In this document: positions 23,440 through 30,690 of the stretch, one piece after another | Numbering within the stretch: position 1 is the first letter of the stretch | Layout: the number at the start of each line of letters is the position of its first letter | Source: Methylobacterium sp. E-005 | GTDB taxonomy: Bacteria; Pseudomonadota; Alphaproteobacteria; Rhizobiales; Beijerinckiaceae | Length of the DNA: 64,000 nt | NCBI RefSeq assembly: GCF_022829725.1 | Contig: NZ_JAKSYG010000097.1 | Coordinates: 47,558-111,557, forward strand | Direction: 5' to 3' | Notes under the pieces: generated by a model | What the model was told of the DNA's origin: nothing | Database searches by the model: none | Seen by the model: only the letters and a program-made list of their open reading frames with translations | Position numbers and translations under genes: made by a program

Positions 23440-23630
23440 CGAGCGGATGATGCGGGTCTCGACGGCTGCGATAAACGCCTCGACCCTCGCCAGCCTGCGC
23501 CCGACCGCGGTCTTTTCCGGCGTCGGCTCGGCCGTGTGGGGGTCATCGGCGGGGTAACCGAAAGCGGTCGCGCCGATCGCGCATCCTGCCGCTCCTTCAT
23601 GATCCACGCGTTCGCGTCGGAGACGCTCAT
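23440..23630 (-). pseudogene. HEPN-domain toxin remnant with internal deletion and frameshift
   Basis: The ATG at 23630 overlaps the stop of the MNT remnant (ATGA), as in intact HEPN-MNT pairs. The frame opens MSVSDANAWIMKERQDA, the usual HEPN N-terminus. It then loses similarity, and the matching C-terminus (FGYPADDPHTAEPTPEK, then LARVEAFIAAVETRI) continues in another frame. The middle of the HEPN domain, including the expected Rx4-6H RNase motif, is absent. About 200 bp appear to be deleted. The 3' end is approximate. Confidence 0.6.
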
Positions 23631-23984
23631 CGTGCTGGGCCCATCGCCCGGTCGAAAAGGAGAATGCCGTCCTTCGCCACATCGTGCGCCAGGGCGTTGA
23701 TAGCGCTCCGGCGCGTCTCGAAGATTCTGCGACGCATCGGCGTGACCTGAACGGGCAAGCCGACGTCGCGTATGATCCGCCAAACCATGCTCGGCGTGTA
23801 AAGGCCGGGGGGAACATCGTCATCCAACAGGATGCAGAGGTCCCAGTCGCTGCCCGGGTCGTAATCGCCCCGGGCGCGGCTGCCGAACAGGATCACGCGC
23901 TCCACCGGCGCGATCGAACGAAGACGCTCCCACCGCCGCCGTGAGCGGCGGCGGCAGTCTCTCCTGGGCAGCCAGATCGCGCAT
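23627..23984 (-). pseudogene. MNT nucleotidyltransferase antitoxin with a one-base frameshift
   Basis: The downstream part encodes the MNT signature GSRARGDYDPGSDWDL (nucleotidyltransferase loop with two Asp) and continues to DGILLFDRAMGPAR. The natural N-terminus (MRDLAAQERLPPPLTAAV, from ATG 23984) lies in the next frame. Removing one base from the run of three C residues at 23929-23931 joins them as TAAVERLRSIAPVERVILFG, as expected for the family. In intact systems MNT proteins AMPylate the HEPN toxin encoded next to them. A GTG-started fragment from 23905 could still be translated. Confidence 0.7.
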
Positions 23985-24036
23985 CGTCGAGACTATACCG
24001 CACCGCGTCGCGATGTGCAGGCGTCAGGGGTGATTG

Positions 24037-24345
24037 TCACCCGGCCGGCGGCGCGGTCGCCTCGACGGCCGTGAAGGTCTCCAGGATCCGGTAGGTGTGC
24101 TCGGCCCCGGCCGGCACGCAGTAGGAATCGCCGGCCGCGAGCGCCACGGTCTCACTCCCGACCACCAGCTCGGCCCGGCCGCTGATCACGTAGCCCACGG
24201 TCTCGTGGGGGGAGGTGGTCATCGGCTTGTCGGTGTTCGGCTCCTCGGCGCGCCACATGCGCATGCCGAGACGCTCACCCCGGGCCAGGGTGATCTCACC
24301 GTGCGGCCCCTCGGCCGCGCCCCGGGCCGATACCTTCGTCGCCAT
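24037..24345 (-). CDS. Small cupin-domain protein
   Basis: The 102-residue protein is a single cupin barrel with motif 1 SPHETVGYVISGRAELVVG (about residues 43-61) and motif 2 AGDSYCVPAGAEHTYRI (about 70-86). The metal-binding His/Glu set is partly conserved. Such small cupins bind metal or a small ligand and are often dioxygenase-like or storage folds. The function is not known. ATG 24345 has GGGAGA upstream, and the 11-residue longer form is not needed. The gene lies between the decayed HEPN-MNT pair and the DUF1674 gene on the same strand. Confidence 0.85.
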   Translation of the reverse strand: MATKVSARGAAEGPHGEITLARGERLGMRMWRAEEPNTDKPMTTSPHETVGYVISGRAELVVGSETVALAAGDSYCVPAGAEHTYRILETFTAVEATAPPAG

Positions 24346-24405
24346 CGCGTACTCTCCCTGTCGGTCAGGCAGGGGCAACGGCCCTCGGGCCGCCGCGTTC
24401 CGGCG

Positions 24406-24627
24406 TCAGAAGTCGACCGCGAGGCCCTTCACCTCCCAGTCGGCGTAGCGCACCGGTTCCAGGCCGCCGCGGCCCTGGCGCTCCGGCTTGGCGCTGATCT
24501 CGGCGGCGCGGGCATCGATCGCGGCCCGGCGCTCGGCCGCCTCCGCGAGGGCACGCTCCGCCGCGGGGCTCAGCCTGCGGGGGGTCGCACCGGCTGCGTT
24601 CGGGTTCTGTCTGTTCGGGTCTTGCAT
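24406..24627 (-). CDS. DUF1674 protein, succinate dehydrogenase assembly factor 4-like
   Basis: The 73-residue protein ends with the DUF1674/SDHAF4 signature GRGGLEPVRYADWEVKGLAVDF (quoted in part: EPVRYADWE, KGLAVDF) after a helical Ala/Glu/Arg-rich segment. In mitochondria SDHAF4 binds the flavinylated succinate dehydrogenase subunit before assembly. The alphaproteobacterial relatives are presumed equivalents. The start chosen is ATG 24627 (MQDPNRQ). It is divergent from rsmB over 55 bp, a neighbourhood I believe common in these genomes. Confidence 0.85.
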   Translation of the reverse strand: MQDPNRQNPNAAGATPRRLSPAAERALAEAAERRAAIDARAAEISAKPERQGRGGLEPVRYADWEVKGLAVDF

Positions 24628-24682
24628 CGCGCTCGTTCGGGTGTGAGGGCGTGGATCGAGAGAATTCGGCTCCGGAGCAGAA

Positions 24683-26062
24683 GTGGCATCGCGGGACATC
24701 GGCCGCAACACGCGGCCTCAGACTTCAACGCCGGGGACGGGCGCCGAGACCGCGGGCCTCGGCACCCGGCGGGCGGCACAGCACGCGGTCGCGGCGCTGA
24801 TCGGTCAGGACCGGCCGCCCGCCCTCGACGAGGCGCTGGCTCAGGCGATCCGCACCGAGGCGCTGGCGCCCGCAGACGCCGCCCTGGCGCGGGCGATCGC
24901 GGTCGCGACCTTCCGGCGCTACGGGCAGATCCGCGCCGCGCTCGCCCAGCGGCTGGAGCGCGGGCTTCCAACCGCCAAGCCCCAGCTCACGGCCCTGCTC
25001 GCCACCGCGACGGCCCAGATCCTCGATCTCGCGGTCCCCGACCATGCCGCCGTCGATCTCGCGGTGCGGCTCGCCAAGGCGGATAACCGGACGGCCCACC
25101 TCGCCGGCCTCGTCAACGCGGTGCTGCGCCGGATCGCCCGGGAACGTGACGCCATCCTGGCCGAGGGCGCCGACGCCCTTGCGACCAACACGCCCGACTG
25201 GCTCGCCCGCCGCTGGAGCGCCGCCTACGGGCCGGAGCGCGCGGAGGCGATCGCGCGGGCGCACTTGGCCGGCGCCGCGATCGATCTGACCCCGCGGGGG
25301 GACCCGGCGGACTGGGCCGAGCGGCTCGGCGCCGTGGTGCTGCCCACCGGCTCCCTGCGCCTGCCGGAGAACGGGCCGTCGATCCCGGACCTGCCGGGCT
25401 TCCAGGAGGCCGCATGGTGGGTACAGGATGCCGCCGCTGCGATCCCGGCCCGGCTGCTCGCCCCCAGGCCGGGCACCCGCGTGCTCGACCTCTGCGCGGC
25501 CCCCGGTGGCAAGACCCTCCAGCTCGCCGCGACCGGCGCGCACGTCACGGCAATCGACCGTTCCGCACCCCGGCTCGAGCGCCTGCGCGAGAACGTCGCG
25601 CGGCTCGGCTTCGACGTGGAGATCCGGGTCGCGGACGCCCTGGCGCTGGAGGGGCAAGCGCATGACGCGGTGCTGCTCGACGCCCCCTGCTCGGCCACCG
25701 GCACGATCCGGCGCCATCCGGATGTGGCCTGGACCAAGGCGGAGGCCGATATCGGCCGGCTCGCCGGGCTCCAGCGCAGGCTCCTCGACCACGCCGCCGA
25801 ACTGGTGCGGCCGGGCGGGGTTCTGGTTTACTGCACCTGCTCCCTGGAGCCGGAGGAGGGCAAGGCGCAGGTCGCGGCCTTCCTGGCACGCGATCCCCGG
25901 TTCACACGCGTCCCGGTGCAGCCCGGGGAAGTGGGGGGCGATGCCGGGCTGATCGATGCCGCCGGCGATCTGCGCACCCTGCCGTGCCATCTCGCCGACG
26001 TCCCGGGCGCCCGCGGGGGGCTCGACGGGTTCTTTGCGAGCCGACTCCAGCGCGCGGGCTAG
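24683..26062 (+). CDS. rsmB: 16S rRNA (cytosine-967-C5)-methyltransferase RsmB
   Basis: The 459-residue enzyme has an N-terminal NusB-like RNA-binding domain (about residues 25-165) and a C-terminal SAM-dependent domain. The latter has motif I VLDLCAAPGGKTLQLA (about 270-285), the D-A-P-C motif IV loop LLDAPCSATGTIRRHPD and the motif VI Cys in VYCTCSLEPEEGK. The two catalytic Cys residues are the pair used by m5C RNA methyltransferases. The start is GTG 24683 with a CGGAGCAG ribosome-binding site. Length and motifs are normal for RsmB. Confidence 0.94.
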   Translation: MASRDIGRNTRPQTSTPGTGAETAGLGTRRAAQHAVAALIGQDRPPALDEALAQAIRTEALAPADAALARAIAVATFRRYGQIRAALAQRLERGLPTAKPQLTALLATATAQILDLAVPDHAAVDLAVRLAKADNRTAHLAGLVNAVLRRIARERDAILAEGADALATNTPDWLARRWSAAYGPERAEAIARAHLAGAAIDLTPRGDPADWAERLGAVVLPTGSLRLPENGPSIPDLPGFQEAAWWVQDAAAAIPARLLAPRPGTRVLDLCAAPGGKTLQLAATGAHVTAIDRSAPRLERLRENVARLGFDVEIRVADALALEGQAHDAVLLDAPCSATGTIRRHPDVAWTKAEADIGRLAGLQRRLLDHAAELVRPGGVLVYCTCSLEPEEGKAQVAAFLARDPRFTRVPVQPGEVGGDAGLIDAAGDLRTLPCHLADVPGARGGLDGFFASRLQRAG

Positions 26063-26399
26063 CGGTTTCATCCGTCTCACCCGGACACCAACGCGCTGCT
26101 AGGACAACGCTCTTCCCCCTCCGCCTGCGGGGCCGGGTGGGGTGGGGCAGGGGGCACAGCCGCGCCTCATCCTGCGTCACCCCCACCTCCAACGCTGCCC
26201 CACAGGGGCTCCGGACGACACGGGCTTGAGGCACAAAGCCGATGACGGCGCGCGACGCGCCCCCTCTCCCGTGCGGCCGCGGAGACCCGCATTCCTTCAA
26301 GCTGGCGGATGCGCGTGTCGAAACCGCAAACCTGCGTAGCCCGTAGCTCAACGGAAACAGGGAGCCCGGCGGGCAGCCCGTGCGAACAGCATGCCGCCC

Positions 26400-26424
26400 T
26401 TGACAATGTTCCTATTTTGTGCTC
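26400..26424. promoter_or_regulatory. Promoter-like stretch with a near-consensus SOS (LexA) box
   Basis: TTGACA (26400-26405) is followed by GTTCCTATTTTGTGC (26408-26422), one base away from the alphaproteobacterial LexA site GTTC-N7-GTTC. It is an AT-rich island in very GC-rich DNA. No intact SOS gene follows on either strand. Confidence 0.35.
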
Positions 26425-26480
26425 ATTAGCCGCACCTGTCCGCGGCACTTCGGGAGCGATCCCGGGGTGTCCTTCGGGGG

Positions 26481-26505
26481 CCCGCCCGGTGGCTGACCGG
26501 GCGGG
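26481..26505. other. Perfect 10-bp hairpin in gene-free DNA
   Basis: CCCGCCCGGT (26481-26490) and ACCGGGCGGG (26496-26505) with a GGCTG loop. No T-run follows, so it is not a classical terminator. Its role is unknown. Confidence 0.6.
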
Positions 26506-27047
26506 TCCGCGGATGGGGCGGTGCCCGCGTCGGTGGCTCTTCAGCCGCCATCGCCCCGGGCGGCGGACCGATACGGGGCGTGCCTCGGATGCGGGCGTGA
26601 GAAACACCGGGCCACCCCGGCAGGGCGAGGAAATGCGCCCCGCGCCGACCCGCTTCTGGGCCGACCCTGAGCCTCTTGCGGACCCGCCCACTACGAGGCG
26701 GGCACGGGCTGGAAGGCCCCGATCCTTTGTGGGTTCCGGAGGTGCCAGCACCTCGTCCGAGACCGTCTGCCGGGACGTCGCAGGATCGGGACCGCTGGAG
26801 CCACCGCGACGAGACAGACGGTACCGGGCCGGGATTACGCCTGCTCGATGCCGCGGGCGCCGCGGGGATCGGATCCCGCGCGTATCTGGCCGACACCTGG
26901 GTCCTCGCGGCGTCCCGCGTCCCTTCGTGTTGCGCTTCCGCCATGCCCCCGGCGCCGCAGGCGCGCGGGGACGATGGCGCGTGTCCGAGCGGCTCCGCCC
27001 GCAAGGGGCGCCGTCGACGCCGAACGACCCATGTCCGAGTTGATCAT

Positions 27048-27078
27048 GACCGACCTGATCGAGACGCCCTGCCGATGA
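27048..27078 (+). pseudogene. Duplicated remnant of the psd 5' end
   Basis: From 27048 the sequence ATGACCGACCTGATCGAGAC differs at one position from the first 20 bases of psd at 27708. The remnant encodes MTDLIETPCR and stops at 27078. It lies just before the toxin-antitoxin pair, which is thus flanked by two copies of the psd start. Confidence 0.65.
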
Positions 27079-27113
27079 CTGCCTTCCGACCCGGCGGCCT
27101 GTATCATGGCGCC

Positions 27114-27341
27114 ATGACCGACCTCCTGGACCGAGCCATCGCGCGCGTCGGCGCGTCCCCCGCCGCCCAGCCGGACGATGCCGCCCGCATGCGGCTGCCG
27201 TTCGCGGGTGCGGCGGATGACCCGGTGTACCAGCTGACGCCGGAGGCGACGGATCTCACGGCGTCGAATACGGAAGTGCCACGCGGCGAGTTCGTGACGG
27301 ACGATCAGATCCGCGCCATCTGGATGAAACATGGCCTGTGA
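27114..27341 (+). CDS. Antitoxin of a ParE-type toxin-antitoxin pair
   Basis: A 75-residue protein starting MTDLLDRAIARVGASPAAQP, helical at the front and ending TDDQIRAIWMKHGL. This ending is common in antitoxins encoded before RelE/ParE toxins, where the C-terminal helix wraps the toxin. The stop codon overlaps the toxin start (GTGA at 27338-27341), the usual translational coupling. The N-terminal DNA-binding class (ribbon-helix-helix or other) cannot be assigned with confidence. The ATG at 27114 is preferred over a long upstream extension through gene-poor DNA. Confidence 0.72.
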   Translation: MTDLLDRAIARVGASPAAQPDDAARMRLPFAGAADDPVYQLTPEATDLTASNTEVPRGEFVTDDQIRAIWMKHGL

Positions 27342-27616
27342 GCGTTCGGTACCCCCCTCCGGCGGCGCGGCAGGTCGAGGCCGCGCTTGACTATCTGGCC
27401 GCGCAGTCGCCGGACGCCGCGCGGGGATTGCGCGAGCGCCTGCCCGCGGTGACGACGCTCTTGGAAGCTCATCCCTCCCTGGGGCACGGCACGGGCGTGG
27501 GGCATATCCGACGCTTTCCGCTTGGCACCCAACCTTATTCCGTGGATTCTTCGATCGACCGGGACGCGATCCTCGTGCACCGCATCCGTCATGCCTTCCG
27601 GCGGCCCCTGTCCTGA
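27338..27616 (+). CDS. ParE/RelE-superfamily toxin
   Basis: The 92-residue protein has the ParE layout: two N-terminal helices (ARQVEAALDYLAAQSPDAARG), a central loop and strand (HPSLGHGTGVGHIRRFPLG) and the C-terminal strands ending ILVHRIRHAFRRP. ParE toxins poison DNA gyrase, while RelE relatives cut mRNA on the ribosome. The C-terminal RIRHAFR favours the ParE/YoeB-like group but does not decide the target. The GTG start at 27338 overlaps the antitoxin stop. The pair appears intact, unlike the HEPN-MNT pair at 23.4-24.0 kb. Confidence 0.8.
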   Translation: MSVRYPPPAARQVEAALDYLAAQSPDAARGLRERLPAVTTLLEAHPSLGHGTGVGHIRRFPLGTQPYSVDSSIDRDAILVHRIRHAFRRPLS

Positions 27617-27707
27617 CCGCGACACCCGGCCTTGCCCCGGAAAGTTGACGCCGGACCGGCAGGCTGCCATCCGCCCGGCAAAGCCCTGATCCTTGAGTCC
27701 CCACAGA

Positions 27708-28418
27708 ATGACCGACCTCATCGAGACGATCCGCCGGACGCTCGTGCCGATCCACAAGGAGGGCTATCCCTTCATCCTGATCGGCATCGTGCTGACGGTG
27801 CTGGCCGGCTACTTCTCCCAGTTCTTCGGCTGGATCTTCCTGATCCTCACCCTCTGGGTCTGCTACTTCTTCCGCGATCCGGAGCGCGTCACCCCGGTGA
27901 CCGACGGGCTGGTGGTCTCCCCGGCCGACGGCCGCGTGAATCTCATCGCCACCGTCCTGCCGCCGCCGGAACTCGACCTGCCGCAGGTGCCCACCTTGCG
28001 GGTCTCGGTCTTCATGAACGTGTTCGATTGCCACGTGAACCGGATGCCGGTCCCGGGGCGGATCGGCCAGATCCACTACACGCCCGGCCTGTTCCTCAAT
28101 GCCGAGCTCGATAAGGCCAGCGACGACAACGAACGCAACGGCATGGTCATCGAGACCACCCATGGCGGAAGCCCGAAGCGCGTCGGCGTGGTGCAGATCG
28201 CGGGGCTGGTGGCGAGGCGCATCGTCGGGTTCGTCTCGGCGGGCGACGTGCTCGGCGTCGGCGAGCGGTTCGGGCTGATCCGCTTCGGCTCGCGGGTGGA
28301 CGTCTACCTGCCGGCGGGCGCGACCGTGCTGGTCGGCCTCGGCCAGAAGGCGGTGGCGGGCGAGACCGTGCTGGCCGATCTCGCCGGCGGCTCGGATCGT
28401 GTGTTCAAGCGGATCTGA
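27708..28418 (+). CDS. psd: Phosphatidylserine decarboxylase proenzyme, short type
   Basis: The 236-residue short-form enzyme has two hydrophobic segments near the N-terminus (about residues 21-55) and then [13 protein letters not shown] and [17 protein letters not shown]. The self-cleavage site is within [15 protein letters not shown], where Ser of the Gly-Ser pair becomes the pyruvoyl group. It converts phosphatidylserine to phosphatidylethanolamine at the inner membrane. ATG 27708 is preferred to TTG 27693. It is followed after 4 bp by pssA, which makes the substrate. The toxin-antitoxin pair immediately upstream may have displaced its original promoter. Confidence 0.93.
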   Translation: MTDLIETIRRTLVPIHKEGYPFILIGIVLTVLAGYFSQFFGWIFLILTLWVCYFFRDPERVTPVTDGLVVSPADGRVNLIATVLPPPELDLPQVPTLRVSVFMNVFDCHVNRMPVPGRIGQIHYTPGLFLNAELDKASDDNERNGMVIETTHGGSPKRVGVVQIAGLVARRIVGFVSAGDVLGVGERFGLIRFGSRVDVYLPAGATVLVGLGQKAVAGETVLADLAGGSDRVFKRI

Positions 28419-28422
28419 CCCG

Positions 28423-29259
28423 ATGGACGATCTGTTCCCGCCCTTCGCGCCCGATCCGAACGAGCCGCGCCCGCGCCGGTTCAAGCCGGTGCCGTTCCGG
28501 ATGATCGCGCCCAACATGATCACCCTGATGGCGCTCTGCCTCGGGCTGACCGCAATCCGCCTCGCCTTCGAGGGCAAGTTCGAGCCCGCCGTGATCGCCG
28601 TGGTGGTGGCGGGCGTGCTCGACGGCATCGACGGGCGGGTGGCGCGGCTGCTCAAGGGCACCTCGCGCTTCGGGGCGGAGCTCGATTCCCTCGCCGACTT
28701 CGTGAATTTCGGCTGCGCCCCGGCGCTCATCCTCTACGGCTTCGTGCTGTTCCACCTGAAGTCGCTCGGCTGGATCATCGCGCTGATCTTCGCCATCGCG
28801 ATGGCTTTGCGCCTCGCCCGCTTCAACGCGATGCTGGACGACCCGAACCGCCCGGAATGGAAGAAGGATTTCTTCGTCGGTATGCCGGCGCCGGCGGGCG
28901 CGCTCACCGCGATGCTGCCGCTCTACCTACACTTCCTGGGCTTCGGCCTGGAGCGCTGGGCGGCCCCCGCGATCCTGATCTACGTGCTGTGCATCGCCCT
29001 GCTGGTCGTCTCCACGGTCCCGACCTACTCGGGCAAGACCATGGGCAAGCGGGTGCCACGCAGCCTCGTGCTGCCGATCTTCCTGTTCGGCGTGGCGGCC
29101 TTCGGCATCCTGATCAGCTACCCGTTCGAGGCGCTTGTGGCGGTGAGCGGGGGGTATCTCGTGACCATCCCGGTGGTCGCCGCGCAGTATCGCCGTCGCC
29201 TCAAGGCGGAGCAGGCCGCGGGCACCGAGGAGCGGCCGGTCGCCGTCGCCTCGGAATAG
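28423..29259 (+). CDS. pssA: CDP-diacylglycerol-serine O-phosphatidyltransferase
   Basis: The 278-residue membrane enzyme carries the CDP-alcohol phosphotransferase motif D-G-x2-A-R-x8-G-x3-D-x3-D, seen as DGIDGRVARLLKGTSRFG, AELDSLADF. About eight membrane segments follow a cytoplasmic Pro/Arg-rich N-terminus. It joins CDP-diacylglycerol and serine to phosphatidylserine, the substrate of Psd encoded 4 bp upstream. ATG 28423 is used. The psd-pssA pair is the usual operon for phosphatidylethanolamine synthesis in alphaproteobacteria. Confidence 0.94.
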   Translation: MDDLFPPFAPDPNEPRPRRFKPVPFRMIAPNMITLMALCLGLTAIRLAFEGKFEPAVIAVVVAGVLDGIDGRVARLLKGTSRFGAELDSLADFVNFGCAPALILYGFVLFHLKSLGWIIALIFAIAMALRLARFNAMLDDPNRPEWKKDFFVGMPAPAGALTAMLPLYLHFLGFGLERWAAPAILIYVLCIALLVVSTVPTYSGKTMGKRVPRSLVLPIFLFGVAAFGILISYPFEALVAVSGGYLVTIPVVAAQYRRRLKAEQAAGTEERPVAVASE

Positions 29260-29319
29260 AAGCTGGTCGTCGCGGGATCCGCCCCTACCTTGGCCGTGTC
29301 CGGCGAGGAGGATTCGGGG

Positions 29320-29739
29320 ATGCTCGAAGAATTCAAAAAATTCGCGCTGCGCGGGAACGTGGTCGATCTCGCGGTCGGCGTGATCATCGGCGCCGCCTTC
29401 GGGGCGATCGTCAATTCCGCGGTCCAGGACATCTTCATGCCGGTGATCGGCGCGGTCACGGGCGGGCTCGATTTCTCGAACTACTACATCCCGCTCTCGT
29501 CCAAGGTTCAGGCCGGGCTGCCCTACGTGGACGCCAAGAAGCAGGGCGCCGTGATCGGCTACGGCCAGTTCCTGACCCTGACGCTGAACTTCGTGATCGT
29601 GGCCTTCGTACTGTTCCTCGTGATCCGGGCGATGAACCGCCTGCAGCACGCCCAGCCCAAGGAGCCGGAGGCCGTCCCGGCCGACGTGAAGCTGCTCTCG
29701 GAGATCCGTGACCTCCTGGCGGCGAAACCCCGGGTCTGA
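29320..29739 (+). CDS. mscL: Large-conductance mechanosensitive channel MscL
   Basis: The 139-residue protein has the family N-terminus [20 protein letters not shown], the pore-lining TM1 ([19 protein letters not shown]), a periplasmic loop, TM2 ([20 protein letters not shown]) and a C-terminal helix ([10 protein letters not shown]). It opens under membrane tension to release osmolytes. ATG 29320 is preceded by GGCGAGGAG at a slightly long distance. It ends 4 bp from a convergent small gene without a separate terminator. Confidence 0.95.
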   Translation: MLEEFKKFALRGNVVDLAVGVIIGAAFGAIVNSAVQDIFMPVIGAVTGGLDFSNYYIPLSSKVQAGLPYVDAKKQGAVIGYGQFLTLTLNFVIVAFVLFLVIRAMNRLQHAQPKEPEAVPADVKLLSEIRDLLAAKPRV

Positions 29740-29743
29740 CCCG

Positions 29744-30019
29744 TCAGTTGCCGTGCCGGTCCGGTTCCTCGGGCTTGACACCCAGCGCGTCGAGGATCTG
29801 GTCGAGGGCCTGGCCGACCGCTCCGGTACCCTCCTCGTGGGTCTTCAGCCGGGTCTCGAGGCGGCGGATCTGCGGCTCGAACACCTCGGGCACGGAATCG
29901 TCGCCGAGGAAGCGCGGCTTGTCGGCCTCCACCGGCAGGACGCCGCGGAGCTGCTGTCCAAGGTGGTCGCGCACCGGCTCGGGGAGCACGGCGCCGGGGT
30001 CGGGAGAATCGTTGCTCAT
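29744..30019 (-). CDS. Hypothetical acidic protein, 91 residues
   Basis: A soluble, acidic protein. It contains PDPGAVLPEPVRDHLGQQLRG (start quoted in part), a central PRFLGDDSVPEVFEPQIRRL and a C-terminal amphipathic helix (EGTGAVGQALDQILDALGV). The segment VLPEPVRDHLGQQLRGVL recalls the NepR-like phrase H-L-G-x2-L-R but is too short to call. ATG 30019 has GAGGCGA upstream. The family is not recognised. It is convergent with mscL, with a 4-bp gap. Confidence 0.65.
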   Translation of the reverse strand: MSNDSPDPGAVLPEPVRDHLGQQLRGVLPVEADKPRFLGDDSVPEVFEPQIRRLETRLKTHEEGTGAVGQALDQILDALGVKPEEPDRHGN

Positions 30020-30094
30020 GGTCGCCTCACGGGTCGAACCGCCTATCAACGGCCAGTCGGATGAAGCGTTGCGCCGACAGCCGCACCAAGAGAA

Positions 30095-30123
30095 GGGACC
30101 CCGGAGCCGGGCTCCGGGGTCCC
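30095..30123 (-). terminator. Terminator-like hairpin after the DUF1236 gene
   Basis: GGGACCCCGGAGC (30095-30107) and GCTCCGGGGTCCC (30111-30123) form a perfect 13-bp stem with a 3-base loop, 30 bp after the minus-strand stop. On the minus strand it is followed by CTTCTCTTGG, a weak U-tract. Confidence 0.7.
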
Positions 30124-30152
30124 ATGGGCCGATGCGGGATCGGCCCGCAGGC

Positions 30153-30566
30153 TTAGTCGATCACTTCGACGATGCGGTGGCCGCGATCGACCAGCACCGG
30201 GCGATCGTTCACCACGGTGTAGCGGTAGCCCGGCTGCACGCGGTACTCGCTCGGCACGTCGTAGTAGGTCACGCCCGAGGACGGCAGGGTGGATCCCACG
30301 GCGACGCGGCCGTCGTAATCGTACGAGCGGACATTGCGCTCGCGGACATAGCTGCGGAAGCGCGGGGCCATGTCGACGCCGAGGATGCCGCCCACCGTGC
30401 CGGTGGCCGCACCGACGGCGCCGCCGACGATCCCGCCGATCGGGCCGGCCGCATCGGCACCCGCGGCCGCGCCGCGCTCGGCACCCGGGATGGTGCCCTG
30501 GGCCTGGGCGGCCAGCGGCAGCGACAGGACGAGGGCCGAGGCGGCGATGAGGGTCTTGATGGTCAT
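30153..30566 (-). CDS. Exported glycine-zipper/DUF1236-type protein
   Basis: The 137-residue protein has a signal peptide (MTIKTLIAASALVLSLPLAA, cleavage near AQAQ). A Gly/Ala-rich segment follows (AAGPIGGIVGGAVGAATG, typical of glycine zippers that insert in membranes). The C-terminal domain (VPSEYRVQPGYRYTVVND, then RIVEVID) is typical of rhizobial DUF1236-like periplasmic proteins. The function is unknown. A GGAG ribosome-binding site precedes ATG 30566. The upstream gene on the same strand encodes the stress sigma factor, but no EcfG-type promoter could be found in the 124-bp gap. Confidence 0.8.
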   Translation of the reverse strand: MTIKTLIAASALVLSLPLAAQAQGTIPGAERGAAAGADAAGPIGGIVGGAVGAATGTVGGILGVDMAPRFRSYVRERNVRSYDYDGRVAVGSTLPSSGVTYYDVPSEYRVQPGYRYTVVNDRPVLVDRGHRIVEVID

Positions 30567-30690
30567 ACGGGATTGCTCCGTTCCGTGGCGTTCCGCCGCG
30601 GACACGCGGCGAAGCTCGGGCCGGTAACGTCCGATACCCGGAATCGGATGCATCGCTTTTTGCGGAAGACCGCCGAGGGCTAACGCCGCC

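Larger units (their letters stand above)
26063..27047. other. Gene-poor kilobase between rsmB and the psd locus
   Basis: No convincing gene in either strand: the open frames here are Arg/Pro/Gly-rich and lack ribosome-binding sites or family similarity. The first 160 bp resemble a worn version of the C/G-rich palindromic repeats. A promoter-like and SOS-box-like stretch lies at 26400-26424 and a strong hairpin at 26481-26505. The region may be decayed coding DNA plus the former psd promoter. Confidence 0.55.

Noticed and set aside
26335..26400. tRNA gene starting CCCGTAGCTCAACGGA
   Set aside because: The D-arm-like stretch is followed by no anticodon stem, no T-arm (GTTCGA) and no acceptor partner. 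At most it is a chance match or a worn fragment.
26309..27043. Long open frames on both strands in the gene-poor kilobase
   Set aside because: All are extremely rich in Arg, Gly and Pro as expected for chance frames in very GC-rich DNA, and none has a start signal or family similarity.
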